From contig JBKQTE010000100.1 of assembly GCA_052143315.1 (NCBI GenBank), positions 1 to 19,242 on the forward strand: a stretch of DNA of 19,242 bases. The letters are read 5' to 3'. Both the position numbers and the translations under genes were made by a program. A model generated the notes under the pieces. The model was not told the origin of the DNA. It made no database searches and was given only the letters and a program-made list of their open reading frames with translations. Position 1 is the stretch's first letter, and each line of letters starts with the position of its first letter. Below are positions 1 through 6,661 of this stretch, in pieces. This stretch comes from DASZIT01 sp052143315. GTDB taxonomy: Bacteria; Actinomycetota; Acidimicrobiia; Acidimicrobiales; RAAP-2.

Positions 1-383
1 CGGCCGGGTGCCCCAACACCGCTTCGCTGCGTAGCCAAACCCGCCAGGTGCCGGACGTGCTAGCTGCCCGTGAGCACACCCGACGTGCCTTCTGCGCTAC
101 AGCCAGACCCTTGGTCCACCGTTGATCTGTGGAACGTTCTGTTCCCAGTCGGACGCGCTCGATCATCGATTCGGGCCCCGTCGACAGTCGACCATGTTCA
201 CCTCAACGGCTATTAAGGTGACCCGCGTGCTTTGCAGCAGGGCAGCCGACCTCAGCGCATGCTCCGATCGCCGTCACCGTAGATCACCCGTGCAACTCCG
301 AGAGTGAGGCGCTTGCTCCAGAATACGAATCGACGACGGCTTGGGAAGCTGAGGGCACGATAGGGATGAACATCTCTATATGG
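1..383. other. Non-coding stretch at left edge of integrated element
   Basis: I see no gene I can support here. All three plus frames are interrupted by stops within the first about 120 bases, and the short open stretches have no recognisable motif or ribosome binding site. There are weak inverted repeats, such as GTCGAC twice near 180-192 and TCACCT/AGGTGA around 198-221, but nothing that identifies a function. The end of this stretch leads into the promoter of the gene at 419. Confidence 0.5.
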
Positions 384-412
384 TTGCATATGTCCATATG
401 CCGCTGTATGAT
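384..412 (+). promoter_or_regulatory. Candidate promoter with palindromic operator in the spacer
   Basis: A TTGCAT (384-389) and a TATGAT (407-412) are separated by 17 bases, matching sigma70-type spacing. The -10 differs from TATAAT at one position. The predicted transcription start falls at about 419, on the A of the downstream ATG, so the mRNA would be leaderless. Inside the spacer lies a near-perfect palindrome, GCATATG-TC-CATATGC (386-401), placed where a bound dimeric repressor would block RNA polymerase. The motifs are seen in the sequence; their regulatory role is inferred. Confidence 0.55.
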
Positions 413-418
413 TCATCC

Positions 419-1039
419 ATGAGCGATTCGACATCGAAGGTGACGGCACGGGGTCTGATCGACTTCCTGGACACGGCCAGCAAGCGGGGCTTCCTAGTCC
501 CGCGGACTGCGGAGGCATACAAGACCGCCGCGACCAAGATCCTCAAGATCGATGGTGAGTCGTGGGAAGAGACGGAGCTGCGGGCGCTCGACCTTGCTAC
601 GCAGGTTGACAGGTTTGTGCGGCGTGAGGGGAGCGGATTCAAGCCCGAGACGCTTCGGACGTATGAATCGCGGTTTCGTTCTGCTGTCGCCGAGTGCTTG
701 AAGTACGAGGAGGACCCCCGCTCGTACAAGGGTCCGGCTGCGCAGCGTCGATCCGCGCCTCGGAAGTCGGGCAAGGGCGGCGTAGTGGCATCAGAGAGCG
801 GAGCTGTCGGTGATGCATCCGATACCGCCGAAGCGGACGGTCATCGGGGGGATGGCGGTCCTCCTGCCCGTCCGAGTCTGGTCAAATACCCATTCCCCCT
901 GCGATCGGGGGAGCTGGCGTACTTCGAGCTTCCGCGCGATCTCACCCGAGCGGAAGCACAGCGGATGGCAGCGTTCATCTCAAGCCTGGCAATCGATCCC
1001 GTGCCCGAGCTGAAATCAGGGCGAGACGATGAGACATGA
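419..1039 (+). CDS. Unknown protein, possible recombinase-like SAM fold at N-terminus; TA-like operon
   Basis: This is a 206-residue protein I cannot assign to a named family. Residues about 10-100 are helical, and the sequence resembles the N-terminal SAM-like core-binding domain of tyrosine recombinases, but no catalytic domain follows. Residues about 103-150 are a low-complexity Arg/Lys/Gly/Ala/Ser/Asp-rich linker. Residues about 156-191 form a compact ending (KYPFPLRSGELAYFELPRDL, then a helix rich in Ala) of a kind I recall from small actinobacterial proteins of unknown function. I chose the ATG at 419 over the in-frame ATG at 380 because a candidate promoter lies between them and places the transcript start at about 419. 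The stop overlaps the next gene (ATGA), so the two are probably translationally coupled. It may be an antitoxin or regulator for the downstream toxin-like gene; that is inference. Confidence 0.75.
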   Translation: MSDSTSKVTARGLIDFLDTASKRGFLVPRTAEAYKTAATKILKIDGESWEETELRALDLATQVDRFVRREGSGFKPETLRTYESRFRSAVAECLKYEEDPRSYKGPAAQRRSAPRKSGKGGVVASESGAVGDASDTAEADGHRGDGGPPARPSLVKYPFPLRSGELAYFELPRDLTRAEAQRMAAFISSLAIDPVPELKSGRDDET

Positions 1040-1482
1040 CGAAATCCCGAAAGCCGCCTTCGCCATGGCTCGTCCACTTCTTTCAGCGCAACGTTGCTGA
1101 CGATCCGAAGCGGGCTGTTCCCACGATTGAGTTCTTCGAGAATCTTGGCGACACAGTGTTGGCTGAAATTCTCGCAGTGCTGGCGGCGGTCGCTGAGGCT
1201 CCACCGCCATCCTTTTCGGGCGGTGGCAAATGGGAAGCCATGAAGGCAGACATGTCCGGTTTCTACGAGGTGCGGGTCACCGGCAACGACGCAGCAGGCC
1301 AGAAGATGAACCATCGGCTTCTCTGCCTGCTGGAGCGAGATGCTGATGATCTCGGTGGGTCGAGCATCATCTGTATCGGTGGGCTCTCCAAGCCGCTCCG
1401 GAGCGCCGCTCGGCCGGGGGACTATCGGACGATCAGGAAGTACGCCACTGAATACCGGCGCCGAAGGACGGTCCTGGAGTAA
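1036..1482 (+). CDS. RelE/HigB-superfamily toxin, phage Gp49-like
   Basis: This 148-residue protein matches the pattern of the RelE/Gp49-like toxin family. It has a helical start (AVPTIEFFENLGD, residues 27-39), a helix rich in Ala/Val, then PPPSFSGGGKWEAM (56-69), a strand GFYEVRV (75-81), HRLLCLLERD (93-102), and IICIGGLSKPLR (111-122) followed by a basic C-terminal helix (YRTIRKYATEYRRRR). Known family members are ribosome-dependent or free mRNA interferases, usually neutralised by an XRE antitoxin encoded next to them on the same strand. Here the gene overlaps an unknown upstream gene by 4 nt and converges with an XRE gene 19 bases away. Toxic activity is inferred from the family; no catalytic residues are fixed enough in this family to check by eye. 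Confidence 0.75.
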   Translation: MTKSRKPPSPWLVHFFQRNVADDPKRAVPTIEFFENLGDTVLAEILAVLAAVAEAPPPSFSGGGKWEAMKADMSGFYEVRVTGNDAAGQKMNHRLLCLLERDADDLGGSSIICIGGLSKPLRSAARPGDYRTIRKYATEYRRRRTVLE

Positions 1483-1501
1483 TGCAGCGTCATCGTCGGG
1501 T

Positions 1502-1825
1502 TCAGGCGGATCGCCGTTCGTGCTGCCTGCCCGTTGGGACGGCGACGATGTCTAGCTCCAGCGCCGCGGCCAATGAGACCACGGTCGACAGGGTCGGATT
1601 GGCATGATGGCCGGAGAGCAAGCGACGGATGGCCTCTGGTCGAACCCCGACGCGACGAGCGAGTTCGGCCTTGCTGAGACCGAGAACCACCCTCTGGACC
1701 TCGATCGCTCGGACGATTCTGTCGACGTCGTTGATTCGGTGACGGGCTTCCTCGTACGAGGCCGCGAAGCCGGGCTCCCGCAGACGCTCCGCGATGTACC
1801 GTTCTGCTCCTGTGCGCGGTTTCAT
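1502..1825 (-). CDS. XRE-family antitoxin/regulator, HigA-like
   Basis: The protein has 107 residues. A helical N-terminal arm (residues 1-47, with AERYIAERLREPGFAASYEE) leads into a helix-turn-helix at about 50-75 (LSKAELARRVGVRPEAIRRL), followed by NPTLSTVVSLAAALELDI. This layout is typical of the antitoxins paired with RelE/HigB toxins. I chose the ATG at 1825 because GGGAG lies 5 bases upstream and a palindromic operator candidate lies just beyond. In-frame starts further up (1837, 1855) would place coding sequence closer to or within that operator. The gene converges on the toxin-like gene, which is unusual because cognate pairs normally share one transcript. It may be the antitoxin for that toxin, or a separate regulator. 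Confidence 0.8.
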   Translation of the reverse strand: MKPRTGAERYIAERLREPGFAASYEEARHRINDVDRIVRAIEVQRVVLGLSKAELARRVGVRPEAIRRLLSGHHANPTLSTVVSLAAALELDIVAVPTGRQHERRSA

Positions 1826-1845
1826 CAGTGCTCCCATCTCGCTAC

Positions 1846-1867
1846 AGCGTAACAAATATGTTCCGCT
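1846..1867 (-). promoter_or_regulatory. 22-bp imperfect palindrome, candidate operator of the XRE gene
   Basis: Left half AGCG-T-AACA and right half TGTT-C-CGCT are mirror images, with the pattern AGCGnAACAnATnTGTTnCGCT (4 mismatched positions of 22). The centre lies about 31 bases upstream of the chosen start of the XRE gene, the expected place for an autoregulatory operator of an XRE antitoxin. The site is AT-rich relative to its surroundings. Binding by this protein is inferred. Confidence 0.5.
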
Positions 1868-2214
1868 ATGAACAGACGGAATTCGTTGTCGACCGGCCGA
1901 TCCATCCCCGCTCCATCCTTACAATTCGGCAGAACTGTGCACACTGGATGTGACCACAGACGGAGTTAGCCCAGGTCGGCGCCCTAAACGGGAGCCCTAG
2001 ACCCGCAGCAAGGACCACCTGTACTTGTGGCGATGCCGTCGTCGAGTCGACGGATAGCTCTCGAACGCCGGTCGATGGTTCCCGCTCGGTCCCGGTTCGT
2101 ACCCGAATCCATCCTGGTCTCACCGACGGGGTACACCGACCGCCGCCACCAAGGGCCCACAGGCAGCCACACATAACGACGCCCCACACGGCCACCCACT
2201 CCCATGACGGGTCC
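1868..2214. other. Stretch without a supportable gene
   Basis: Between the XRE operator and the hairpin after the broken SEC-C gene I see no reading frame with recognisable protein features. The open minus-strand frames here are Arg/Gly-rich and look like high-GC chance frames. It may hold decayed element sequence. Confidence 0.45.
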
Positions 2215-2236
2215 ACGCCGAACCGGCGTTCGGCGT
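2215..2236 (-). terminator. Strong hairpin downstream of the SEC-C gene
   Basis: Two 9-bp arms, ACGCCGAAC and GTTCGGCGT, flank a 4-base loop. The hairpin lies about 38 bases past the SEC-C stop on the minus strand. No U-tract follows, so it would be a U-less hairpin of the type often proposed in high-GC actinobacteria, or it could serve in RNA stability. Its role as a terminator is inferred from position. Confidence 0.4.
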
Positions 2237-2273
2237 AGTCGGACCCCGAGAGCCAATCCAATTGATCTGTTCC

Positions 2274-2476
2274 TCATTTCCGCCGGTAGTAGCTCCTCTG
2301 TGAGCCATCGAACCGTCCGCTTCTCAGACAGCACTTCTTGAAAGCGGCGTCCCGAACCGCACGGACAGAGATCTTCGCGGCCGAGCTTCTCGAATGAACT
2401 CCTTATCGCCGTGGACCACACGATCGCCCCGCTTGACCTTGGTCTCACTGGGATAACCACGTCGACGCTTGCTCAT
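2274..2476 (-). pseudogene. SEC-C zinc-motif protein gene broken by two single-base insertions
   Basis: Read from the ATG at 2476, the frame starts MSKRRRGYPSETKVKRGD. It then needs two single-base removals (the G at 2392 and the G at 2340, each an extra C in the coding strand) to stay in frame. With both removed it gives an intact 66-residue protein with EKLGREDLCPCGSGRRFKKC followed by CLRSGRFDGSQRSYYRRK and TGA at 2274. CPCGSGRRFKKCC is a complete SEC-C motif (zinc ligands CxC...CC at 37, 39, 48, 49), known from the SecA C-terminus and small free-standing proteins. All downstream residues fit the family, so the reading is secure. As it stands the gene is either recently broken, mis-sequenced, or frameshifted during translation. 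It lies downstream of the integrase on the same strand. Confidence 0.8.
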
Positions 2477-2480
2477 CGGG

Positions 2481-2522
2481 CTAAAAGGAAACCTCGTCGT
2501 CTTCATGCATGTTCTCTGCCAT
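2481..2522 (-). CDS. 13-codon ORF ahead of the SEC-C gene, possible leader peptide
   Basis: A textbook AGGAGGTG ribosome binding site (2528-2535) precedes ATG at 2522, giving MAENMHEDDEVSF and a TAG stop at 2481. The stop lies 4 bases before the ATG of the SEC-C gene, which itself has no good ribosome binding site. This suggests translational coupling from a short leader ORF. The peptide is acidic and I recognise no family. It could instead be the remnant of a longer N-terminus. Confidence 0.4.
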   Translation of the reverse strand: MAENMHEDDEVSF

Positions 2523-2558
2523 GACAGCACCTCCTGATCGAACTGCGAGGATACAATC

Positions 2559-3746
2559 TTATTGGGTACCCGTCCTCGGCGAAGTGCTGGATGACTCCCT
2601 TGCCACCACCTCTGACCTGGCCATCGTCAGACGGTCCGACAGCTGTTGTGCGGCAATGCGGTCACCGCCGGGAACGGCGTGCGCATAGACGTTGAGCGTC
2701 GTCGACGTCCGGGCATGGGCGAGGCGGCTGGACACCACGGCGATCGGGACGCCGCCGTCGAGCATCTCGGTCGCCATGAAGTGTCGGAGGTCGTGGAGCC
2801 GGAAGTGCGGGAGGCCCGCTTTCGAACGGCAGCGGATGAACGCCTTCGTCACCCAGTTCGGCCGCCACGGCTTCAACCCGTCGGACTTCAACGAGAAGAT
2901 GTACCGGTCCCCGCGATCGGACTCCGACACGCCGACGGATGACGGGTCCAGCTGGGCTTTGAGCGCTGCAGTCGACGACTCGTCGAGCGCGACTCTGTGC
3001 GAGCGCCGAGTCTTCGTGGGGGCGAGGACCGGACCGTTCGGCCCCTCGATGAGTGACCGCTGGAAGGACAGGCTCCCCGAATCCAGATCGACGTCCCTCC
3101 ACCGGAGGGCGAGAAGCTCACCCCGGCGTGCGCCGGTCGTGGCAGCCAGGAGGAAGAACAGCCCAAGCGACGGACTGCTCTCGGTCGCATGAGCCACGAG
3201 TTCGACGACCTCGGCGGCACTCGGGGGTCGGATCTCGGCCGGCACGTAGCGCGGCGGGCTCGCCTGGCTGGCCGGGTTCAACCAGATCCATTCCCACCGC
3301 ACCGCCTGAGCCAGGGCACGGTGCAGGACGACGTGGACCCGGTGGACGGTGCCCGGCGCCAGGGCGCGCCCGTCACGACCACCCCCACGGCGGAGGTAGG
3401 CGTAGAAGCCGTCGATGTCCGCTGTCGTCAGCTTCGAGACCGGCAGGTGGCCGAGGTGGGGCTTCAGGTGGTGTTCGACGAGGCTCTTTGTCTCGCGCGT
3501 CGTGCTCGGTGCCCAGTCCCCCGACGCCGCTTCGAACCAGCGATCAAGCAGCTCGGACACACTTCCGGCGTGGATGCGGGCGTAGGAGGCCTCGTCGACG
3601 AACCGAGCGAGCTCCCGTCGGGCGGCCCGCTCACTCCCCCGAACGGTTCTCGTGGCCCACCGCCGGCGGCCGCTCTCGGGGTCCGTGCCGAGGAAGATGC
3701 GCAGCTGCCAGCTGTTCGGGCCTCGTTTACGGATCGATCCGGCCAT
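2559..3746 (-). CDS. Tyrosine recombinase / phage-type integrase
   Basis: This is a complete 395-residue integrase. An N-terminal arm-binding-like region (residues 1-55, beginning MAGSIRKRGPNSWQLRI) is followed by a SAM-like core-binding domain (about 60-160) and a catalytic domain (about 175-375). All catalytic residues are present: Arg207 (TGARRGE), Lys245 (TKTRRSHR), His318 and Arg321 (HDLRH), His344 (RLAHARTS) and nucleophile Tyr354 (LNVYAH). It catalyses site-specific integration and excision. Its start is 93 bases from the 3' end of tRNA-Gly, the usual arrangement for elements that use a tRNA 3' end as attachment site. Three tandem 11-bp repeats lie between its start and the tRNA. No excisionase is recognisable in the window. 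Confidence 0.93.
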   Translation of the reverse strand: MAGSIRKRGPNSWQLRIFLGTDPESGRRRWATRTVRGSERAARRELARFVDEASYARIHAGSVSELLDRWFEAASGDWAPSTTRETKSLVEHHLKPHLGHLPVSKLTTADIDGFYAYLRRGGGRDGRALAPGTVHRVHVVLHRALAQAVRWEWIWLNPASQASPPRYVPAEIRPPSAAEVVELVAHATESSPSLGLFFLLAATTGARRGELLALRWRDVDLDSGSLSFQRSLIEGPNGPVLAPTKTRRSHRVALDESSTAALKAQLDPSSVGVSESDRGDRYIFSLKSDGLKPWRPNWVTKAFIRCRSKAGLPHFRLHDLRHFMATEMLDGGVPIAVVSSRLAHARTSTTLNVYAHAVPGGDRIAAQQLSDRLTMARSEVVARESSSTSPRTGTQ

Positions 3747-3761
3747 GACCGAAGGCTATGA

Positions 3762-3794
3762 GTTATGGCCAAGTTATGGCCAAGTGATGGCCAA
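3762..3794. repeat. Three tandem 11-bp repeats upstream of the integrase
   Basis: GTTATGGCCAA occurs twice back to back and is followed by a third copy with one change (GTGATGGCCAA), with exact 11-base period. This period is about one helical turn, so bound proteins would line up on one face of the DNA. The position between the integrase start and the tRNA fits arm-type integrase or excisionase sites, or an operator for the integrase gene. The repeat is directly visible; the role is inferred. Confidence 0.7.
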
Positions 3795-3839
3795 CCGGCG
3801 CAGCTCACCCTAAGGTGCAGCCCCCTGACCTGGACCTAT

Positions 3840-3915
3840 TGGAGCGGACGACGGGATTCGAACCCGCGACCCTCACCTTGGCAAGGTGATGCTCTACCAG
3901 CTGAGCCACGTCCGC
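3840..3915 (-). tRNA. tRNA-Gly (anticodon GCC)
   Basis: The 76-nt cloverleaf is complete. The acceptor stem is GCGGACG/CGTCCGC, the D-arm is GCTC/GAGC, the anticodon stem TCACC/GGTGA closes the loop TTGCCAA with anticodon GCC, and the T-arm contains TTCGAAT. The 3' CCA is encoded. The integrase gene and its repeats lie just past the 3' end, so the 3' half of this tRNA is the likely attachment site. The tRNA remains intact, as is usual when the element's att core restores the 3' end. Confidence 0.96.
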
Positions 3916-3966
3916 GTGAGGGGTTCACTGTAGCAGCCGACCGGCTCCGTCCTCCGAAGGCGCCCG

Positions 3967-5409
3967 TCAGCTGGGCAGTTCGGCGTGCCACCACGGCACC
4001 GGACGATCCCGTCGGTCGGCCTCCTTGACCAGCTCAGCCAGGGCGTCCACCATCCCGTTGGCGACCACGTCCAGATCGGGCACCAGGTCCCAACAGCCCT
4101 GGGTGCCGATGTAGAGCGTGCCCAGGTAGGAGAAGACGGTGACGTTCACCCCCACCCCCTCGGCCACCGGCCCGACCGGGTACATCGCCACCATCCGGGC
4201 GCCGGCCAGGTAGAGGGGGAAGTCAGGCCCGGTGATGTTCGACACCACCACGTTGCACAGCGGGGGTATGTGGTCGAAGACGCGCAGGTTGGACAGCAGC
4301 CTCGACACCCGGGTGGCCACTGCCGGGGAGAGCGCCTGGGCCCACCGAGCGTAGAGGTCGGAGCCGACGGAGCGCTGCTGCTCCTTGGCCGCCCGCATCC
4401 CCTGACCGATCACCCGCAACCGGGTCACCGGGTCCTCCACGCCGGTGGCCAACGACACCAGCATGGGCGCCACCCGGTTGCCCAGCGCCTGTCGGTCGGC
4501 CTCGCTGCGGACCGACAACGGCACCATGGCCACCAGGGAGCCGTCCACCGACTCCTCCCGCAGGGCGAAGAAGGACCGGAGCGCCCCGGCCACCATGGCC
4601 AGCACCACGTCGTTGACGGTGCCGCCCAGCACCTCTCGCACCCGGGCGATGTCGGCCAACGGCACCTCGGCCAGCTCCACCCGCCGGTGCGGCGAGATGG
4701 CCCGGTTGATCGAGGTGCGCGGCGCCTGGAACGGCGATGGCGGCAGCGTGCCCTGCACCTCGCGGTTCCGGCTGCTCAACGACCGGGCCGACCGCACGGT
4801 GGTGCCCAGGGTCCGGGCCACCCGGTCGGTCTGGCCCGGCAGCGATCCCAGGGCGTTCCGAAGCCGGTCGATCTCCCCGGGCACCGCGGCCGGTGACCAC
4901 GGCTCGCCGGGCCCTCCTCCCCCGCCCGGTGCGGCCGACAGGTCGAAGAACGCCGCCAAGACCTCGGCGCCCGACACCCCGTCGATGATCGAGTGGTGGA
5001 CCTTGGACACCAGGGCCACGTGCCCGTGCTCGAGCCCCTCCACCACGTGGAACTCCCACAGCGGCCTCGCCCGGTCGAGCGGCCGCTCCACGACGTCCGC
5101 CACCAGGGCGGCCAGCTCGTCGGGGCCGCCCGGCGTCGGCAGGCTGGCCCTCCGCACGTGGAAGTCGATGTCGAAGTCAGGGTCGTCGACCATCGAGGGG
5201 TGCTGGAGCCCGAACGGCACCTCGACCATCCGGCTGCGGAAGGGCGGCACCAGCGGCACCCTCTCGGCCACCAGGTCGCGGATCCGGTGGAACCCCACCC
5301 CGCCGGGCACGGTGGTCGGGTCGAACACCAGCACCCCGGCGATATGGAGGTGCATGGTCGGTGACTCGAAGGCGAGGAACGCCCCGTCGAGCCCGCGCAG
5401 AGGCCGCAT
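3967..5409 (-). CDS. WS/DGAT-type acyltransferase (wax ester / triacylglycerol synthase)
   Basis: The 480-residue protein matches bacterial wax ester synthase/diacylglycerol acyltransferase, which transfers acyl groups from acyl-CoA to fatty alcohols or diacylglycerol for storage lipid. The catalytic motif HHSIIDG (HHxxxDG) is at residues 138-144. The C-terminal DUF1298-like part shows NVVVSNITGPDFPLYLAGA and a YPVGPVAEG stretch. I chose the ATG at 5409 because AGGGG, overlapping the stop of the upstream dUTPase gene, lies 5 bases before it. The ATG at 5442 would overlap dut by 26 bases and add 11 atypical residues. It follows dut by 7 bases, so they probably share a transcript. Substrate preference cannot be read from the sequence. 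Confidence 0.9.
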   Translation of the reverse strand: MRPLRGLDGAFLAFESPTMHLHIAGVLVFDPTTVPGGVGFHRIRDLVAERVPLVPPFRSRMVEVPFGLQHPSMVDDPDFDIDFHVRRASLPTPGGPDELAALVADVVERPLDRARPLWEFHVVEGLEHGHVALVSKVHHSIIDGVSGAEVLAAFFDLSAAPGGGGGPGEPWSPAAVPGEIDRLRNALGSLPGQTDRVARTLGTTVRSARSLSSRNREVQGTLPPSPFQAPRTSINRAISPHRRVELAEVPLADIARVREVLGGTVNDVVLAMVAGALRSFFALREESVDGSLVAMVPLSVRSEADRQALGNRVAPMLVSLATGVEDPVTRLRVIGQGMRAAKEQQRSVGSDLYARWAQALSPAVATRVSRLLSNLRVFDHIPPLCNVVVSNITGPDFPLYLAGARMVAMYPVGPVAEGVGVNVTVFSYLGTLYIGTQGCWDLVPDLDVVANGMVDALAELVKEADRRDRPVPWWHAELPS

Positions 5410-5416
5410 CACGCCC

Positions 5417-5908
5417 CTACCGGCCGGTCGATCCGAAGCCACCCGGTCCCCGCTCGCTCGACCCCAGCTCCCCGACCTCTTCGAACTCGGCCCGCTCCAC
5501 CCGCCGGATGACCAACTGGGCGATCCGGTCGCCCCGGCGGATCCGGTACGCCTCTGTCGGGTCGGTGTTCACCAGCACCACCGCCACCTCGTGGCGGTAG
5601 CCCGAGTCGATCAGGCCGGGGGCGTTGAGGCACGTCACCCCGTGGCGCAGGGCCAGCCCGCTCCTCGGCTGGACGAACCCGGCGTAGCCCACCGGGATGG
5701 CCAGGGCGATTCCCGTGGGGACGGCGGCCCGTCCGCCCCCGGCCTCCAAGGTGACGTCGTCCCTCGCCAGGAGGTCGGCACCGGCGTCGCCGTCCTTGGC
5801 GTAGGCGGGGAGGGGAAGGTCGGGATCGAGCCGGACCACCGGCACCGGCAGGGCTCCGCCACCGGCTCCGTTCCCTGTCGGCTCGTCGGCATCCATCGAT
5901 CCCGGCAT
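5417..5908 (-). CDS. dut: dUTP diphosphatase (dUTPase)
   Basis: This is a 163-residue trimeric-type dUTPase, which hydrolyses dUTP to dUMP and pyrophosphate, keeping uracil out of DNA and feeding dTMP synthesis. All five motifs are present in order: DAGADLLA (41-48), PRSGLAL (81-87), GLIDSGYRHEV (98-108, catalytic Asp101), RGDRIAQLVI (125-134) and the C-terminal lid RGPGGFGSTG (153-162). The N-terminal about 20 residues are a poorly conserved extension, so a start at the ATG at 5896 is also possible. GGAGG lies 8 bases before the chosen start. It is divergent from orn across about 156 bases and is followed closely by the acyltransferase gene. Confidence 0.95.
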   Translation of the reverse strand: MPGSMDADEPTGNGAGGGALPVPVVRLDPDLPLPAYAKDGDAGADLLARDDVTLEAGGGRAAVPTGIALAIPVGYAGFVQPRSGLALRHGVTCLNAPGLIDSGYRHEVAVVLVNTDPTEAYRIRRGDRIAQLVIRRVERAEFEEVGELGSSERGPGGFGSTGR

Positions 5909-6027
5909 CTCCGGATCCTCCCGCGTCGGCTATCCCCGACGCTACTGGCTGTCGAAGGCCACCACCGAACCCCCCGCCCCCGGCGTCGGTGCCAGGCCCG
6001 GCCACCGGCTTCTGACGATCCGTCACA

Positions 6028-6056
6028 TTGGTCGGGGGGCCAGCACCCGGTAACGT
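6028..6056 (+). promoter_or_regulatory. Candidate promoter of orn (leaderless)
   Basis: TTGGTC (6028-6033) and TAACGT (6051-6056) are spaced by 17 bases. The predicted transcript start at about 6063-6065 coincides with the GTG start of orn. There is no ribosome binding site before that GTG. The match to consensus is moderate. Confidence 0.4.
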
Positions 6057-6064
6057 CACCGATC

Positions 6065-6661
6065 GTGCTCATCTGGATGGATCTGGAGATGACCGGCCTC
6101 GACGTGGGCCGCCACGTGATCGTCGAGGTGGCGACCCTGGTCACCGACGACGACCTCGCCATCGTGGCCGAGGGACCCGATCTGGTGGTGGCCGCCTCCG
6201 AGGACGCCCTGGCGCGGATGGACGACTTCGTCAGGGACATGCACACCAGAAGCGGGCTGCTGGACGAGATCGCCGCCTCGAAGGTGTCGTTGGAGGATGC
6301 CGGCAAGGCCACCCTGGAGTTCATCCGCAGCCACGTCCCCAAGGCCCGCACCGTGCCCCTGGCCGGGAACTCGATCGGCACCGACCGCCGCTTCCTGAAC
6401 GCCTTCCTGCCCGAGATCGAGGAGTACCTCCACTACCGCTCGATCGACGTCTCCACCATCAAGGAGCTGGCCCGGCGCTGGTACCCCGACGCCGTGGCCG
6501 GGGCGCCGACCAAGTCCGGTGGCCACCGGGCCATGGACGACATCCGCGAGAGCGTCGCCGAGCTGGCGTACTACCGGTCCACGGTCTTCCGCGAGCCCTC
6601 CGAGCCGGCCACCACCCACGACGAGCACGGGCAGCACCTGCAGTCGAAAGAGGACACCTGA
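6065..6661 (+). CDS. orn: Oligoribonuclease (DEDDh 3'-5' exoribonuclease)
   Basis: The 198-residue protein is Orn, which degrades 2-5 nt RNAs to mononucleotides, the last step of mRNA decay. The DEDDh catalytic set is complete: Asp6 and Glu8 (WMDLEMTGLD), Asp107 (GNSIGTDRRFL), His154 and Asp159 (HRAMDDIRES). The C-terminal about 25 residues are a His/Asp/Glu-rich tail beyond the usual end. The frame is open far upstream on this strand, but only as antisense of dut and WS/DGAT. The GTG at 6065 fits the known N-terminus and a candidate leaderless promoter. The stop overlaps the ATG of the next gene by one base (TGATG), implying coupling. Confidence 0.92.
   Translation: MLIWMDLEMTGLDVGRHVIVEVATLVTDDDLAIVAEGPDLVVAASEDALARMDDFVRDMHTRSGLLDEIAASKVSLEDAGKATLEFIRSHVPKARTVPLAGNSIGTDRRFLNAFLPEIEEYLHYRSIDVSTIKELARRWYPDAVAGAPTKSGGHRAMDDIRESVAELAYYRSTVFREPSEPATTHDEHGQHLQSKEDT

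Noticed and set aside
198..221. TCACCT/AGGTGA inverted repeat as an operator or att site
   Set aside because: The arms are short, the spacing is wide, and no gene or second copy supports a role.
380..418. Earlier ATG (380) for the first gene
   Set aside because: It lies inside the candidate promoter and operator; the ATG at 419 fits the predicted transcript start.
1984..2273. Minus-strand frame continuing past the SEC-C motif
   Set aside because: It results from the second single-base insertion; the true stop is restored at 2274 when that base is removed.
4445..6064. Long open plus-strand extension upstream of orn
   Set aside because: It is antisense to WS/DGAT and dut, which have complete family motifs; the extension is Ser/Arg/Pro-rich high-GC shadow.
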